Origin: Varanus komodoensis
Lineage: Eukaryota > Chordata > Lepidosauria > Squamata > Varanidae
NCBI RefSeq assembly: GCF_004798865.1
Contig: NW_025335409.1
Location: forward strand, 14,516,421-14,580,420
Reading direction: 5' to 3'
Length of the DNA stretch: 64,000 nucleotides
Shown here: one piece after another, positions 47,884-60,059 of the stretch
How positions within the stretch are numbered: the first letter of the stretch is position 1
Layout of the letters: every line of letters starts with the position of its first letter
Notes under the pieces: model-generated
Told to the model about the DNA's origin: nothing
Seen by the model: the letters and a program-made list of their open reading frames with translations, nothing else
The model's database searches: none
Program-made: the position numbers and the translations under genes

Positions 47884-48556
47884 AGTGCAAGGGCATTTGT
47901 GATATTGGCATTTTTATTTTAAATTCCTTTCCTAATGATCCCTGACATGGAATAAGGCTTTTTCACAGAAGCTGCATGCTGAGCTGGCATTTTAATTGAA
48001 CCACCCACTATAATCCCAAGATTCTTTTCTTGATCAGTGACTGCCTGTTCAGTCCTCATGAGCATATTCATGAAGGGAGGATTGCCCCAGTCCATGCACA
48101 TCATTTTACACTTGCTTAAACTGAACTATGTTTCCCATTTTAATGCCAGTTCACCAGATCCTGAGATACCCCTTTGAAGCTCTTGGTTAACTCTTAATCT
48201 CCCAAAATAATTTGGTGCCATCAGCATAGTTGGTCACCTCATTGCTCACTCCTAACTCCAAATCATTCAGGAGCAAGTTAAAAAAAACCAACAACAGTTC
48301 CTTGGAAGACCCCACTATCTACGTCTCTCCACTGAAAGAACTAATGATTCCTACTTTTTGATTTCTGGTCTTTAACTAGGCACTGAACCATAAGAGGATC
48401 TCTCTTCTTATCTCATGATTGCTAAGCTTGCTCTGAGATATTTGGCATGGGACTTTGTTGAAAATCATTTGATGTCCAAGTAAACAATGTTTCCTGGTTT
48501 GTCAGTGTTTCTCACATACCTGTTGATGCATTTGAAAGAACTCTAAAGGTTAGTGT

Positions 48557-48702
48557 AGATGCCCCCAAACTGATGGTATTCAGACATTTTGTTCAGTGAT
48601 GAGAAGTCAGAGAGATGTTTACAAGCCAAAATATAACAGAACACTATCACCTCAAACATGCAACATATGGAAGGAACCAGGTTGGGGAAGGCTGAGATAG
48701 TG
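48557..48702 (+). mobile_element. MITE-like insertion in the CR1 copy
   Basis: About 145 bp not belonging to CR1. Left part gatgcccccaaactgatggt, then attcagacattttg; right end ggaaccaggttggggaaggc. These ends resemble the palindromic MITE at 39937. CR1 sequence resumes at agatagtgttacctttggag. Strongly diverged. Confidence 0.45.
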
Positions 48703-49559
48703 TTACCTTTGGAGAGGCCATGCCAATTTCTTCAGCAGGACTTTTGCTGCTATGTGCTTGCTGATTTTTTCTTTAATAACATTTTTCAAAAAGCAAAGAC
48801 ATTAAGCTGTGCAGTCTAATTTCCTGGATAACATCTAGAACCCTTTTTAAACATTTCTGTTATGTTGGACACTTTCCACTCATCTGGTATAAAGGACATA
48901 TGCCATATAATTGTCAGAAGAGATCAGCAATTCCACATTTGAGTTCTTTAAGGATGGATCCTGGTGATTTGTTAGCTTTCAGCTTGTGAGTAAGTTCTAA
49001 AACATCATCTGTCGTCACCAGTATTTGTCTTGGTTCCTTAGCAGAGTTCCCTCTGTTCCTCAGATCTACATTGTGCAATGCCAGCTGATATTCCCAGCCT
49101 AATTGGTGCAATGAAGATACTTGGTGACCAAGACTGCTATAAACCTGGTTTCTGACTTTATTTTAAATGATGACGATGCATTTTAAAACAATGTATTGTG
49201 CAAACCTACAGAAATTACAAAAATACATATAGAAAATTTTGCAGTTGAAGTTCTTAGTTACTACAAATGGCAGAGTCTGTCTGCTGAGTCCACATTACTT
49301 CAAGGATATGCCTTTAAGAGAAAGATATTAATTCAATGTACTCTGAGTTAACAAAAGTACTGGTTCACTGCAGTACACACTGCACACAATCAAATAGTCC
49401 AGCAAACCTGAATGGATAAACTGCTATAAATGCAATGAAAAATCACTTTTCAAGTGCAGTGCTAGGTGCATACTCAAAGTCATAAAAGCCCACCCACTTT
49501 CTCAGGAAACAAAATGTAAGGTCAGTGAAAAAAAATAAATATATGAAGCTGTCACATCC

Positions 49560-49715
49560 CAGGTCAGTTCATTGGTTCATCCAGCCCAGTACTGTCTAGC
49601 ACTTGGCAGCTATCCAGGGTCTCTCTTGGGGTCTTCTGCCACCCAGCTTATCAGAGATTTTTACTTGGGAATGCCAAGAGTGAACTTGGGACTGGGTCAC
49701 TGCATAACACTTGTC
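49560..49715 (-). mobile_element. tRNA-derived SINE, reversed and diverged
   Basis: attggttcatccagcccagt, then gcagctatccagggtctctc, and gtgaacttgggactgggtc, in reverse orientation follow the same SINE type as 30335. The tRNA part is at the high-coordinate end. Diverged, no tail seen. Confidence 0.5.
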
Positions 49716-51189
49716 TTCCAGCTGACCTGTGATATTACAACTTGGGAACAAAACTTGAACAAACTGAGGGATATAGGAAATCAAAGCACTATTTTAACAA
49801 TTGTGAACCACTGTTCAGATTTTCCATGCTTTGAATGTGAGCCAGTTAAACAATTTTGGAAAGATGACATGATGTACCTAAGATTATTTCCGATACTAAA
49901 TTCATGGATCACAGGGCCTTGGGCACTGTTGCCATGGCTGATAAAAGTGGCGTGAATTCCAAGCCCAACTTGGAACATGCCATATGGGTAATTTAACATA
50001 TGTTAAAAAAAGAACTGTTATCAAGTTTTATACCCACTCAGTACCTTCCTATTCCTTTCCTCCTTCTCTAACTCAACAAGCCAGAGTTGATGCTGGAAAT
50101 CTGGCAAGCGGTATTACTTTTTTAAACAGCTCATGATTCCATTTGGTTTAAAATGCTGTTGTTGTGACAGGTTGCTGTGGTACTTTCTTGCAATAGTCGC
50201 TGCTTTCGCCTTCTCCATTTCTATTTTAAAAAATGTAACTTGTAGCAGCAGCAGCAGCAACAACAACAACAGAGCAGGCTAATTAAACTGTGTGGCAGAC
50301 TGCTACGGGAGCACAGTAAAATTGGCCAGGAATGGAAAGACAACCCTTCCAAAAATGCCAAAGTGAGTTGTTCACACACAGTCCACTCCTCTTCTATTGT
50401 AATTGATAAAGCACTGAAAATTTTTTGATGCCCCAGCAGATTTCCCCCATGTTTTTAAGAGTCTGGTAACAGACCCCAAGCATAGCAGAACTTTCACTGG
50501 AACAAGGATGACTGCATTTGGTTTGGACAAAGAGAAATCTGGCATATGTAATATACTGTGCAATGATTTATATGGTCTGGGGGGGAAATAACCACTTATG
50601 ATGATGTTTATTACTGATGGATACAATCCTGAACATTTATGACTCAGACACTCAGATATTTATGGATCTTTAAAAATATATATCTTTACAGAGGACCATA
50701 GCCTTTTCTGTTTTATTTTATTAGATGGTTTATAAGGGGAAGAACTGTAAATATTGCAAATAATTATTCACCACCATCATCATAATTTTAGGCAACACCC
50801 CCTTTGTTTGGTAATATAAACATCACATCTTCTGTTTTCTGAGGTTACCTTTACATACCTTCAATGCATAAAATACTGGAAAGGTATAGTGGAATGAATG
50901 ACTGGTAGCTTCAGCCCATGACATAATAGATTTGTAATGGACTTGTTAGGTTGTAAAGCACAAAAAATGCTTTGCTAACTTATAGCTCAAACTTACAGAG
51001 TCACCTAACAGAAGAAAGGAAGGATGTAAATTGTAATGCAGGTCTATGTTCCATTCAGAAGAACTTCAGCACTGGAGGATCAGAAGCAAACCACAGGCTC
51101 CCACTCCCCCTTGTGCTCATGCATTGTTTTTGATTTATTCATTATCATTTATTTGACCACAAACTTATTTAATTTACATTTCAAAATAT
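49716..51189. other. Intron; short AGC/AAC trinucleotide tract at 50246-50272
   Basis: A tagcagcagcagcagcaaca tract continuing into caacaacaac is the only clear structure. No gene. Confidence 0.5.
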
Positions 51190-51640
51190 TCACCGCAGGG
51201 GCAAATCACCTCTTCCTTGGGCTGCCACTCAGAATGTTATACTTTATGTCTCCCACCCTCCTTGCCTCATATATGCGGGTGGGGGGGGGGCATAATAAGC
51301 AAGGCATTTCCTACAGGTCAAAAGGTCTTCACTGGCTGGTAACAGGAAAGGTTCCCACCAGAACTGTGGTCCTGTGTTGTTCAGGGCTTTACAGGCTAAT
51401 AACAGGAGCAGACAGTACAGTGTTTTAAGGAAAGGAGCTAGGAGTTCTTGAATGTCTCCAATGGAAGCCCATATAGAACACACTGCAGCGCTCTATGAGA
51501 TACATTACCATGAACAACTAAAGCCACATTATCTTGATCCAGGAACAGCTGTGGTTAGCAGATCAGCTGGAGCTAGGAGAAAGTGCCTTTTGCCATTGCA
51601 GCCTCTTGGGCCCTTAGTGAAAAATGGAATCCAGCAACAT
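51190..51640 (-). mobile_element. L2-like LINE C-terminal region, old
   Basis: Minus-strand traces: YKALN-type reading at ctgtgttgttcagggcttta, a CK-ALNNTGP peptide, and upstream words for the segment before LHWLP (cattaccatgaacaactaaa, then ccacattatcttgatccagg). 3' end near 51190. Heavily decayed. Confidence 0.55.
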
Positions 51641-54600
51641 ACACAGCATGTGTACCTGTTCCTTCAGTGGGACACCTACTACACTGAGATCTGGCCATCG
51701 ACATAATTCCTAGAACTGAGAAACCCTGACTCATGTCATCTCCAACTTTACTGGCCTTCATCCAGGCCATCACTGCCTTCAGCTACTGGTTCAGCACCTG
51801 CTCAGTTCTCTACCACATGTATTCTAGTTTCCTGTTTCACTGTCCAAAGTTCCTCAGAATACTAAAGAAGATGATGAGCTCCCAAAAAGCAGGTACAGCA
51901 AGTAGGAATGATCATGTTGATAATCTTGTTCATTTTTTTCCAATCTGTAACAAGATCAGAACCTGAATGGGAATGCCTGCCAAGCTGACCAAAAAACACT
52001 CCACCAGAGTATGCAGAAATCCTTCTGTTCTAAAAGCTTTCAAGGGTGAACCTCTTAAATGTGATCAAAGTACATATACATTTTCATGTGGAATTAGTGA
52101 TAATCACTCTCTTAGCTAGCAAAAGGAATCAGCTTGGCTCATTTCTAAGCTTATGTTCTCTTCTTCTTGGATAAACTAATGATTCCTTCTTGGATAATTT
52201 AATGATGACTAGTTCTAAACAAACTATCTCAAGAAAACCTGCATCTACACACATGAAGTTAAACAGAGTATTACTACCATATTTGATCTGAATATAAACC
52301 TGCATTTGCCAATTGCTCTAGACTTTTCTCTAGAAAAGCAAGGGTTTCAATAATGATTCCATTATTCACAGTTTTGTTTGTTTTTTGTTTTTTTTGGGGG
52401 CAAGAATTCCCAGTTCGGAAAACTCTGCCCCCAACATTCCCCTACTGAGTAAGGGTGGTACAAACACAACTCTCTCCTGTTGGACACATCCTCATGACAC
52501 AGAGGATAATGGCTCCACCCAGAGATGGAACAACAGTGGCTCTGATGCAAGTGCCAATGGGGCATAGATGTCAGGAGCAAAGAACTGAATGCTGCCTCTC
52601 TTCTGGGGAAAAAAGAAGCTATTACCAGTGTAGAGCTATGAGGATCTTTTGGGTCTTACAAGGACAAGCATACAGAATTTCTGTTAAATTACTGTCTCCT
52701 ATAAGGCCTACAGACATCCCAGCATTCAGCTTTGCAAACAGGTACTATTCTGTGCAGAGAGACACGTCTGCTTGTCTCCAGGGGAGCCCACTTTCTTCCA
52801 TCACACCATTTTTTTAAATTGCCAAGAAAAGTTGTGGCAGCATTTATCAGATTTGGAGACATACTTGAAATATATCTAGCGGTGAAGGATATGAAGAAGT
52901 AATACATTTTTGATGTCCAGGGAATATGTAGTCAGATAGCTGATGTGCTCATGCCAAAGAATGTTTTCCTTCTGACAGATTGTTTGAAGTGTAAAGTCAG
53001 AGCAGGTGGGGGAAGCGGGAAACAATATACCATGACAGGTCAGTGCTAGGATATCGTAGGCCATAAGGCACAGTCCATTATTGTGTTGCTTCGTGACAAC
53101 CCCCCAGGACTACATAACCTGTCTTCTTGTTGCTGTTGTCATTCTGAAGGCAATAACCTCCTAAACCTTCAGTTAAGGGTTTTCTATAAAGTTTTAAGCT
53201 TTGAAGAATTTTTTTTTATTTTCTGCTAAATTTGCATCAAAATCCCAGATAATAAAAAGCTGATTAAAAAGGAGGTAGATGTGGCCATGAAGCAGAGGCA
53301 GAATTTGCACATCCAACATTCTGAGCAAGTACTCATTATACTTTCTGAACTTTGGCCTAACAGGAGGGTGAGCATAGAACAAGCAAAGCAGGTCCTGCTG
53401 CCTCACTGGAGAGGAAAGCAGGTATTTCTGGAGACAGCGAAGAAGCAGAAGCAAAGTGTACATTTTTATTTGGCAGTCTCCAGATCTAGTAGGATGGCAT
53501 ATGGAAGAGGAAATAGGGTACGGGAGTCTGACAAGCTGGGTAACAGGAAGACTGAAGAGAAATCTTATGTACATTCCCTCTTCTGGTTTCTTCCTCCCCA
53601 ATGATTCTTAGAAGGGTGGCTTTTTCCTCTCTCATAGTTCAATATCTCAACTGCCAATCAGAAAATAAAATGCATCGAAAAGTTCTCTCTCCTTCAATTA
53701 GGTCTTCCCAGATTCCAATAAAACTTCCCCTCTTCTTACCAGAAAAATGTCCTATTATAAACCAAATATCTAACAAGATTTGACACCCTTTTTCAAAGCC
53801 TAGGCAAAGCCTGCCAGGGCATGAATTAAAAGCACCCAAACAATGCCAATGTCAGGTTTCTGAGATTTCTTGGGCAAGGTAGTCTCAACAGGACCCCTCC
53901 CTCAGTGCATCTATTTTCTCACTGCCACCAGGTACAATTGCTCCTGCACTTATTCCCCATCCTTGCAACCATCTGTAGAGCTAGGACAGCAGCTGCAGAA
54001 GCGCCTTCTTCTTGCCTCCACTGCTGCCAAGTCCAGTGGTCCCATATGAGCGGGTCCCTGCTAGGATGCAGGCCTTTGGCACATGCCAGACTACATCTGT
54101 CCTTGATATTAGCCCTCCAATTAAGAAATTAGGAATAATTAGGAAACTTTAGGTTCAACAGCTCTTGGGTAAAACCAGACTTCCGTGCATGCATTCACAA
54201 CACCAAATATATATTTAGAAGAGTCTTTCATGCTTGACAACTTAAGAGTTACACCAGACGCACCTGATAGCTTCAATAATGAAAGTGAACTCAGTCTAGC
54301 ATCTTCAAAGATGATCACCTAAGGGGTTTTCCCTTCAGACAGCTCCCTGTTGAATCTTAAAACATCTTTATTGCCTTTGGCGCAGAAGCTTAGCAGACAG
54401 CGTAGCCTGAGGCACAGTCTGCTTCACAATTCACCAGGAATTTTCATGATGAGCCATGGATAACTTACTACTGCATTAAGGTAGCTTTAAACTAGGTTTT
54501 ACCTAGGACTGAGCCAAAAGCATATCCCTTGGACAATCTGAGGATGGACATTTCTTTATTTTTGTCAGGGGACAGTGTTATTGCAAAGACAAGCTCCAGT

Positions 54601-55500
54601 GAGACATGTTCAGACAGCCCACAGCTCTGGTGCTCAGGCAAGAACAGCAGTGCTGCCGCAATGGGGACCTCAGCAGTATCTCCCCTCTTCTAATCATTTG
54701 TCATCAGCAACAGTGACCACTTCTGGGTACTGCGGGTTACACAGCTACGTAAAGATGCCACTACAAGTAGGAAGAAAGTCAACCCACTGGAGGTAATATG
54801 AGTAAAAAAAGAGTTGCTTTGGGAGACAGGCTCTTTGAGAGACATGACCCCAAAAGCCCGAAACCTTGACATTGCAAACTGCTGTGGAAGACTACAGGCA
54901 TAAAGAGATCTTTAATCAATTTTTAAAATTCTGCTTAGACAATTAAAATATTCTCTACTTCATCAGGAATATCAGGGAAAACAAGCACATAGAGTTGTAT
55001 TTAGAAGGATTATTCATATACATAGAATACAGATTTATTTCTACAGCCATAGAAGCCTTTAGCTTATCCTGGTTTTCCTTACTTCGCTTTCATGATTAAG
55101 AGGATAGGAACTCAGTTTTGAGTATTTTTTTAGAACAATGGCAGCTAGGAAGCTCTTGGTGTGAAGATTATATGGGAGCAAAGGGGTAATGAAATGTCAT
55201 TGCGGGTGTTGTTGGCTTGCTCTTGCTCCAAACAGTGGACTTCTCATTTCTTTCTTTGGCTAATACAAAAGTACCTTAACCATTTTGGGGGAATATCTGT
55301 GTCCTATATTTTGAACAAGAAATAAGTTAAGCATCTTTTTTTGAGATATCTATAGTGATCAGGGTGTTTTGTATTTATAGCTCCACCGAGCATCAGATCT
55401 CAAGGCAGTAAATAATGACCCTTACGATGCTGATAATCCCCTGAATGAGTCAGTAAGTGAGTCTAAGGCCCAAGTGCCTTTAAATTACACAATAATGAAA
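51641..55500. other. Intron, nothing recognised with confidence
   Basis: 3.9 kb. Some sequence just above 51641 (tcatccaggccatcactgcc) may continue the L2 relic. Open stretches at 52455-52817, 53194-53604 and 53905-54132 show no family I know. Confidence 0.35.
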
Positions 55501-55527
55501 AGAATCTAAAAATACCAGTAATTTTAG

Positions 55528-55602
55528 ATTACTGATTACTGATATTTTAGATATTAAAATATCAGTAATTTTAGTAAAAAATATCAGTAATCAGTATTTT
55601 TA
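55528..55602. repeat. AT-rich foldback sequence
   Basis: attactgatatttta (55535-55549) pairs exactly with taaaatatcagtaat (55555-55569) across a 5-base loop. A further copy, aaaatatcagtaatcagta (55578-55596), can pair with the left side instead. Possibly a tiny MITE remnant; no target duplication seen. Confidence 0.8.
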
Positions 55603-55725
55603 CCTTTGGATACTCCATTCTGTGTCTTTCCCTTTTACAATATATTCCCCACGAAATATACTCGCACTACTTTAATGCCCTCTCCTTTCAACACATTTCT
55701 TATTTAATAATTTAGAATTTGTTGT

Positions 55726-55975
55726 AATATGCCATCAAATTATCTGCAATTTATGGCAACCCTATGAACCAGTCCCCTCCAAAATGTCTTGACCTTGACA
55801 CTCTGTTCAACTCATGGCTGTGAATTTATGAAATCTATCCTTCTCACAGTTGGTTTCCCTCCCCTTCTTTTGCCATTGACATTCCCCAAGATTATTGTCT
55901 TCTTCAGTGAGTTGTGCCTTCTCATGATGTGTCCAAAGTACAACAGCTTCAGTTCCATCATTTTTGCTGATGAAG
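55726..55975 (-). mobile_element. RTE/BovB-related LINE 3' fragment, old
   Basis: Complement reading gives MELKLLYFGHIMRRHNSLKK, then an ILGNVNGKRRGGK-type run, equivalent to BovB LKYFGHLMRRKDSLEKSLML, then GTIDGKRRRG. The plus strand ends with gccatcaaattatctgcaat, then ttatggcaaccc, typical of RTE 3' termini. Much more diverged than the two main BovB copies, so an older family. Confidence 0.75.
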
Positions 55976-57030
55976 CTACAATATTACCTTCGTAACAATT
56001 AACCTCAGACTTTTGTGGCTAGGAGAAAAAGATGTCCAAGAACATATTTTAACATCCTAATTAATCTAAAAATATATCTAAGCAAAGGAACATTAACGAA
56101 TCTCCCTGTCTTATATTTGGACTTCCTCTTCTTCTTTTGCCTTCAACTTTTTCTAGTATAATTTAGAATTTACTCTACCCTTAAGTTTAACCAATTCTAA
56201 AGTGAATAAAGGTTTTTCAAGCACACAAAGGTTAATATTTGTCAAGGCTGACATCTTCCAATAAAAGGCTTTGGTTATTAATGCTTATTTGGCTTAATCC
56301 TCTTCCTCTCAAAAGGTCTTGTCACCATTTGCTTCTAGGGAATATATAATTCAGATATTTAACAAGGTTTTTTAACTGGTTCATTGTAATGTAATTGTTA
56401 TTAACAGGGATCATCTTTTATTTTAACCAGACAAGGTTTCAAGCCAGATTAATGTTGTTATGTGGAGGTGGACATTAATGATGACTGCTGTGACTCATGG
56501 GACCCAACACATTTTGTCTTTTAATCACTGAAAATATTTGGTTGTTAAGTAGAGCAGCTTGATGTAGTTTGGTACATATGGCAACAGATAAATGTAAGAA
56601 GTCATTTGTTCACCTACCAATAGCAGTCTAAATGCTGGCTCTATAAAGAAATCAAAGTGTTGTCTTTTTAGTTTTTAAGTTGAAATATATTTTTATAATG
56701 CTATTTTTTCCACATGGGATGTAGAATTGATTAGGTTACAATCATGTTGTTTAGGCTTACAAATATCCTTTTGGAACCTAAGAATTATTTTTAAGGTTTC
56801 TAGCACTATGTGAAAAATAGTGCACATTATTGAATAACAAATAAAGATGACCTTATTTCCATGGTGAAACTTTTGAGCATTATTTAGCTTTTAAATGTGT
56901 GAGCCAAATACAAGTGGGTACATCAGCACTGACCCCAACACCTATCGCTTATCATGATGTGCACCTTGAAGGAGAGAATGGGCATCTCCTGAATGTGAGA
57001 TTTACCAGACAGTGGGGTCTCACCATGCCA
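55976..57030. other. Intron, nothing recognised
   Basis: 1 kb of AT-rich sequence without a supported element. Confidence 0.5.
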
Positions 57031-57035
57031 CATTT

Positions 57036-57245
57036 CACAGAATCATAGAATCAGAGAGTGGTAGAGTTGGAAGAGGCCAGAGGGACGTTGGGTCCAACCC
57101 CCTGCTTGCGCAGGACACTACGTTAAACCATCCTTTGCATCTTGAATGCTTCTAGTGTGTGAGAGCCCACAACCTCCTGGGTAACTGGTTCCATTATTGT
57201 ACTGCTGTAACAGTGAGGAAATTTTGCCTGATAGCTAATCTAGCT
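57036..57245 (-). mobile_element. CR1 LINE 3' UTR end
   Basis: cacagaatcatagaatcaga at the low-coordinate end is the complement of the CR1 terminal octamer repeat (attctatg type). It is followed by gtagagttggaagaggccag, then ccaaccccctgcttgcgcag, and the variable body up to tgcctgatagctaatctagc. 5'-truncated. Confidence 0.88.
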
Positions 57246-57275
57246 TTGAAAAAGTTAAATTGCATTTTGAAAAAG

Positions 57276-57545
57276 TTAAATTGCATTTAGAGACATAAGT
57301 TGCACAGGGGCTATTATTGTCCCGACAAACAACATGCTAATTTCTACATCCTCAATTCCAGACTTCTGAAAGGCTTCAATGCATGTCCTGGTGTACCTTC
57401 TTCCTCCATAAAGATTGGTATCTCCATGCCCAGAGTTGTCCTTTATCTTCCCAGTGCAAATGTGATGCGGGGGTAGGAAAGAGAAATCATTGTCCTCCTG
57501 TCTGAGACCATGCAGGGTACTAGTGGCAAGGCTGTATACATTCAC
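57276..57545 (-). other. Unidentified coding-like stretch, 89 codons
   Basis: The minus-strand reading starts MNVYSLATSTLHGLRQEDND and later has GDTNLYGGRRYTRTCIEAF, then QKSGIEDVEISMLFVGTII. It looks protein-like but I do not recognise it. It abuts the CR1 3' end, so it may be unfamiliar CR1 upstream sequence or a retrocopy. A 20-bp direct duplication (gaaaaagttaaattgcattt) separates it from the CR1 end. Confidence 0.2.
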
Positions 57546-58076
57546 TGCATGTAGGGGCTAGATCACAACAAAATATGCAACACAGCTCCTGTTACTAGGC
57601 CCTGTGAGGAAATTACACTGGTTTTCTGGGAATAGGGTTGTACCCACTATATACTATTTGTGAATATAACAGGAAGTTATCATAACAATGCATTTCTGAT
57701 TAAGAAGTTGGTTAACAGGTGCAAGATCTTATTCTGTCCCCATGTAAGCAACATCAATACACTCAGATATGGTACTAGCAACCAAGGTCTACTTAAAACA
57801 CCTAACTGGATATTATTAACTCTCTCTGCTTCAAGTGATACAAATTAGTCCAATCTTCCACATCTGGCAGAATGTCCACAAAGCAGACAGATAGGGTTGT
57901 GAGAAATATGCATAGGAAAAAAGTTAAAATCAATTGTTTGGAGAGTATGAATAAGCAGGAAAAGCAGCATTATTTGTCAGAAACCTTAGAAAGATCTAGC
58001 TTAAGGAACTGAGAAAATGTATTGGAAAATAAAAAACATGGAAGGTGAAAAGGTAAAATGAGGAGATTTATTATTG

Positions 58077-58752
58077 CAGGCAAACCTTGAAGATATTGAG
58101 GGCTTAGTTCCAGAGCACCTCAATATACTGAATATTACAATAAAGCAAGTAGCACAATTTTTTTGTTTCCCTATGCATATGAAAGTTAATATTACACTGT
58201 AGTCGATTAAATGTGTATCAGCATTATGTCTAAAAAATCAATGTATACACCTTAATTAAAATACTTTATTGCTTTACTTTACTTTATTGCTTTGTATTAC
58301 TTTATTGCTAAAAAGTGCTAACCATCTCCTCAGCCTTCAGTGAGTCGTAATATTTTTGCTGGTGGAAGGTCTTGCCGTGATGTTATGGCTGCTGGTTGGC
58401 TGTGGCAATTTCTTAAAATAAGACATCAATGAAGTTTGCCTCATCAATTGATTCCTCCTTTCACAAAAAAATTCTCTGCAGCATGCAATGCTGTTAGAGA
58501 GCATTTTATTCACAGTAGAACTTTTTTCAAAATTGGAGTCAATCCTTTCAAACCCAGCCACTGCGTTATCAACTAAGTTTATGTAATATTCGAAGTCCTT
58601 TGACATTTCAACAATCTTCACAAATGCTATGTGCAAAGGCTGTTGGAAAAATGGTGCCACTAGATTTGCTTGACACAGGGTTGTCAATTTGTAAAAAATT
58701 CAATATCTGCAATGCTCAATAAAGTAAAGCACAATAACACTAGGTATGCCTG
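58077..58752 (-). mobile_element. Tigger1-like DNA transposon, internally deleted
   Basis: Ends are caggcaaaccttgaagatat and cactaggtatgcctg (reversed CAGGCATACCTAG); TA follows the right end. The minus-strand frame (58687-58337) retains the C-terminal part of a Tigger transposase: [38 protein letters not shown], then [15 protein letters not shown]. Both ends join across a large internal deletion: the copy is 676 bp against about 2.4 kb for the mammalian Tigger1 consensus, as I remember it. The DDE catalytic domain is gone. Resemblance to mammalian Tigger1 is high over the whole length. Confidence 0.93.
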
Positions 58753-59478
58753 TATTTGATTCTCCAAAAGAAGACCTAAATAATTCCTGTTCAATCAATT
58801 CAGTTTCTTGATAAAGTAGTTATACATTACATGTTCTATATAATACAACCTTCATAGATGATCTACAAAGTAATGCATTCTAAATTAATATTTTAAAAGC
58901 ATTTTTTAAACAGGAACATTTTATGAAATCGTATTTCCCCCCACTTCTGTCTGGGATACAAATAGGGCAGGAAAACAAATCTTTTCAAAGTTTAATTCAC
59001 ATATGTGCATCAGGGTGCCTGTATATCATTTTTGAACATTATTTATCTAATGACATGCACACGGTGGGCATGTCGTGAGCGGAGCCAGCTGGAGCCAGGG
59101 GTCAGAGACCCCTTCTGACTTGCTCTGTTTCTATGTTTCTATGTTTATCTATGTTTATCTGAAAGGCTATGACCAGTTTACAGATCAAGAACCATAGGAA
59201 GGAAGAGAGGGAATCCAGAGGTTACCCATCAACAGCTAGTACCTGGGCAACAGGCAGAGCGATTAGGTTACCTGGTTACAGTATTCCCTATTAGTACACA
59301 GTGAGATGTTGCATTTCTATTTAAATTATAGTAATAATTTCTAAATTTGCATCCAGATATATGAATAACTATATGCAAATATATCTTCTTTCTTGGGTTC
59401 CTATTTTTATCAAAGTGCTAACTGGCCAACCTCTTTGTGTGTGTCATTTTTTTCTCTCACACACATGCATGTGCATAG

Positions 59479-59510
<32 letters not shown>

Positions 59511-60055
59511 GTGCACACAAACATGCACACATGAATCAATAACAACTGTCTAGTAATATGCAACATTTTAAAGGCTTCGACAATATAGAATTTGATAAGC
59601 AAGACCCCCTAAAATTTATTCTACCTACACTTCAAGACTCAAACATTCTATCATCTGTTCCTATGGAAACGGAAAAGATATTCTAGGTTATATCACTATC
59701 AGCTGATTATACTGCAGAGAACTCTGTGATTTATTTTAAACCCTAGTTGGGAAAGAAATGTATTTCAGTACATAATGTTAAGTCTAGTTTTTAATGCCCA
59801 TGCACAGTGTCTCATTTTCATCGAGATGAAAACTTTAAAACCTTCAGATTACAATGCAAACACATCCCACAATGCCGAGTTAAATTCTGTGAACAATATT
59901 GTTAAAGTTCTTTGTATAAGAGTAAGCATAAGTACTAAGTGTACTTTCTTGCTACAAACTCTCACTGAAATCAGGCAGATTAATATCCTGGACAAACAAG
60001 GTTAGGATCAGGCAATACCTGTGTTTTAGGTTATGTTAGAATTGTCTCCTCTTTA
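58753..60055. other. Intron; CA microsatellite, otherwise nothing
   Basis: Contains a tatgtttctatgtttatcta short tandem near 59133-59160 and the CA repeat listed separately. No gene. Confidence 0.5.
59484..59510 (+). repeat. (CA)n microsatellite
   Basis: About 13 CA units, preceded and followed by degenerate acacat/gtgcac units. Confidence 0.95.
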
Positions 60056-60059
60056 CACA

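Larger units (their letters stand above)
47187..49130 (-). mobile_element. CR1-like LINE, about 1.9 kb, old, with two later insertions
   Basis: The 3' end is at 47187 (complement of cataagaacataagaagcac). Minus-strand readings include MNMLMRTEQAVTDQEKNLGI, IVGGSIKMPAQHAASVKKP, SMSGIIRKGI (CR1 C-terminal domain, LGVIVD..K.S.QCA...KKAN type). Upstream comes a reverse-transcriptase region ending near KANKSPGSILKELKCGIADL (48914-49000). Many stops and frame changes; older than the BovB copies. An L2-type tail (47739-47883) and a ~145-bp MITE-like piece (48557-48702) have inserted into it. Confidence 0.85.
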
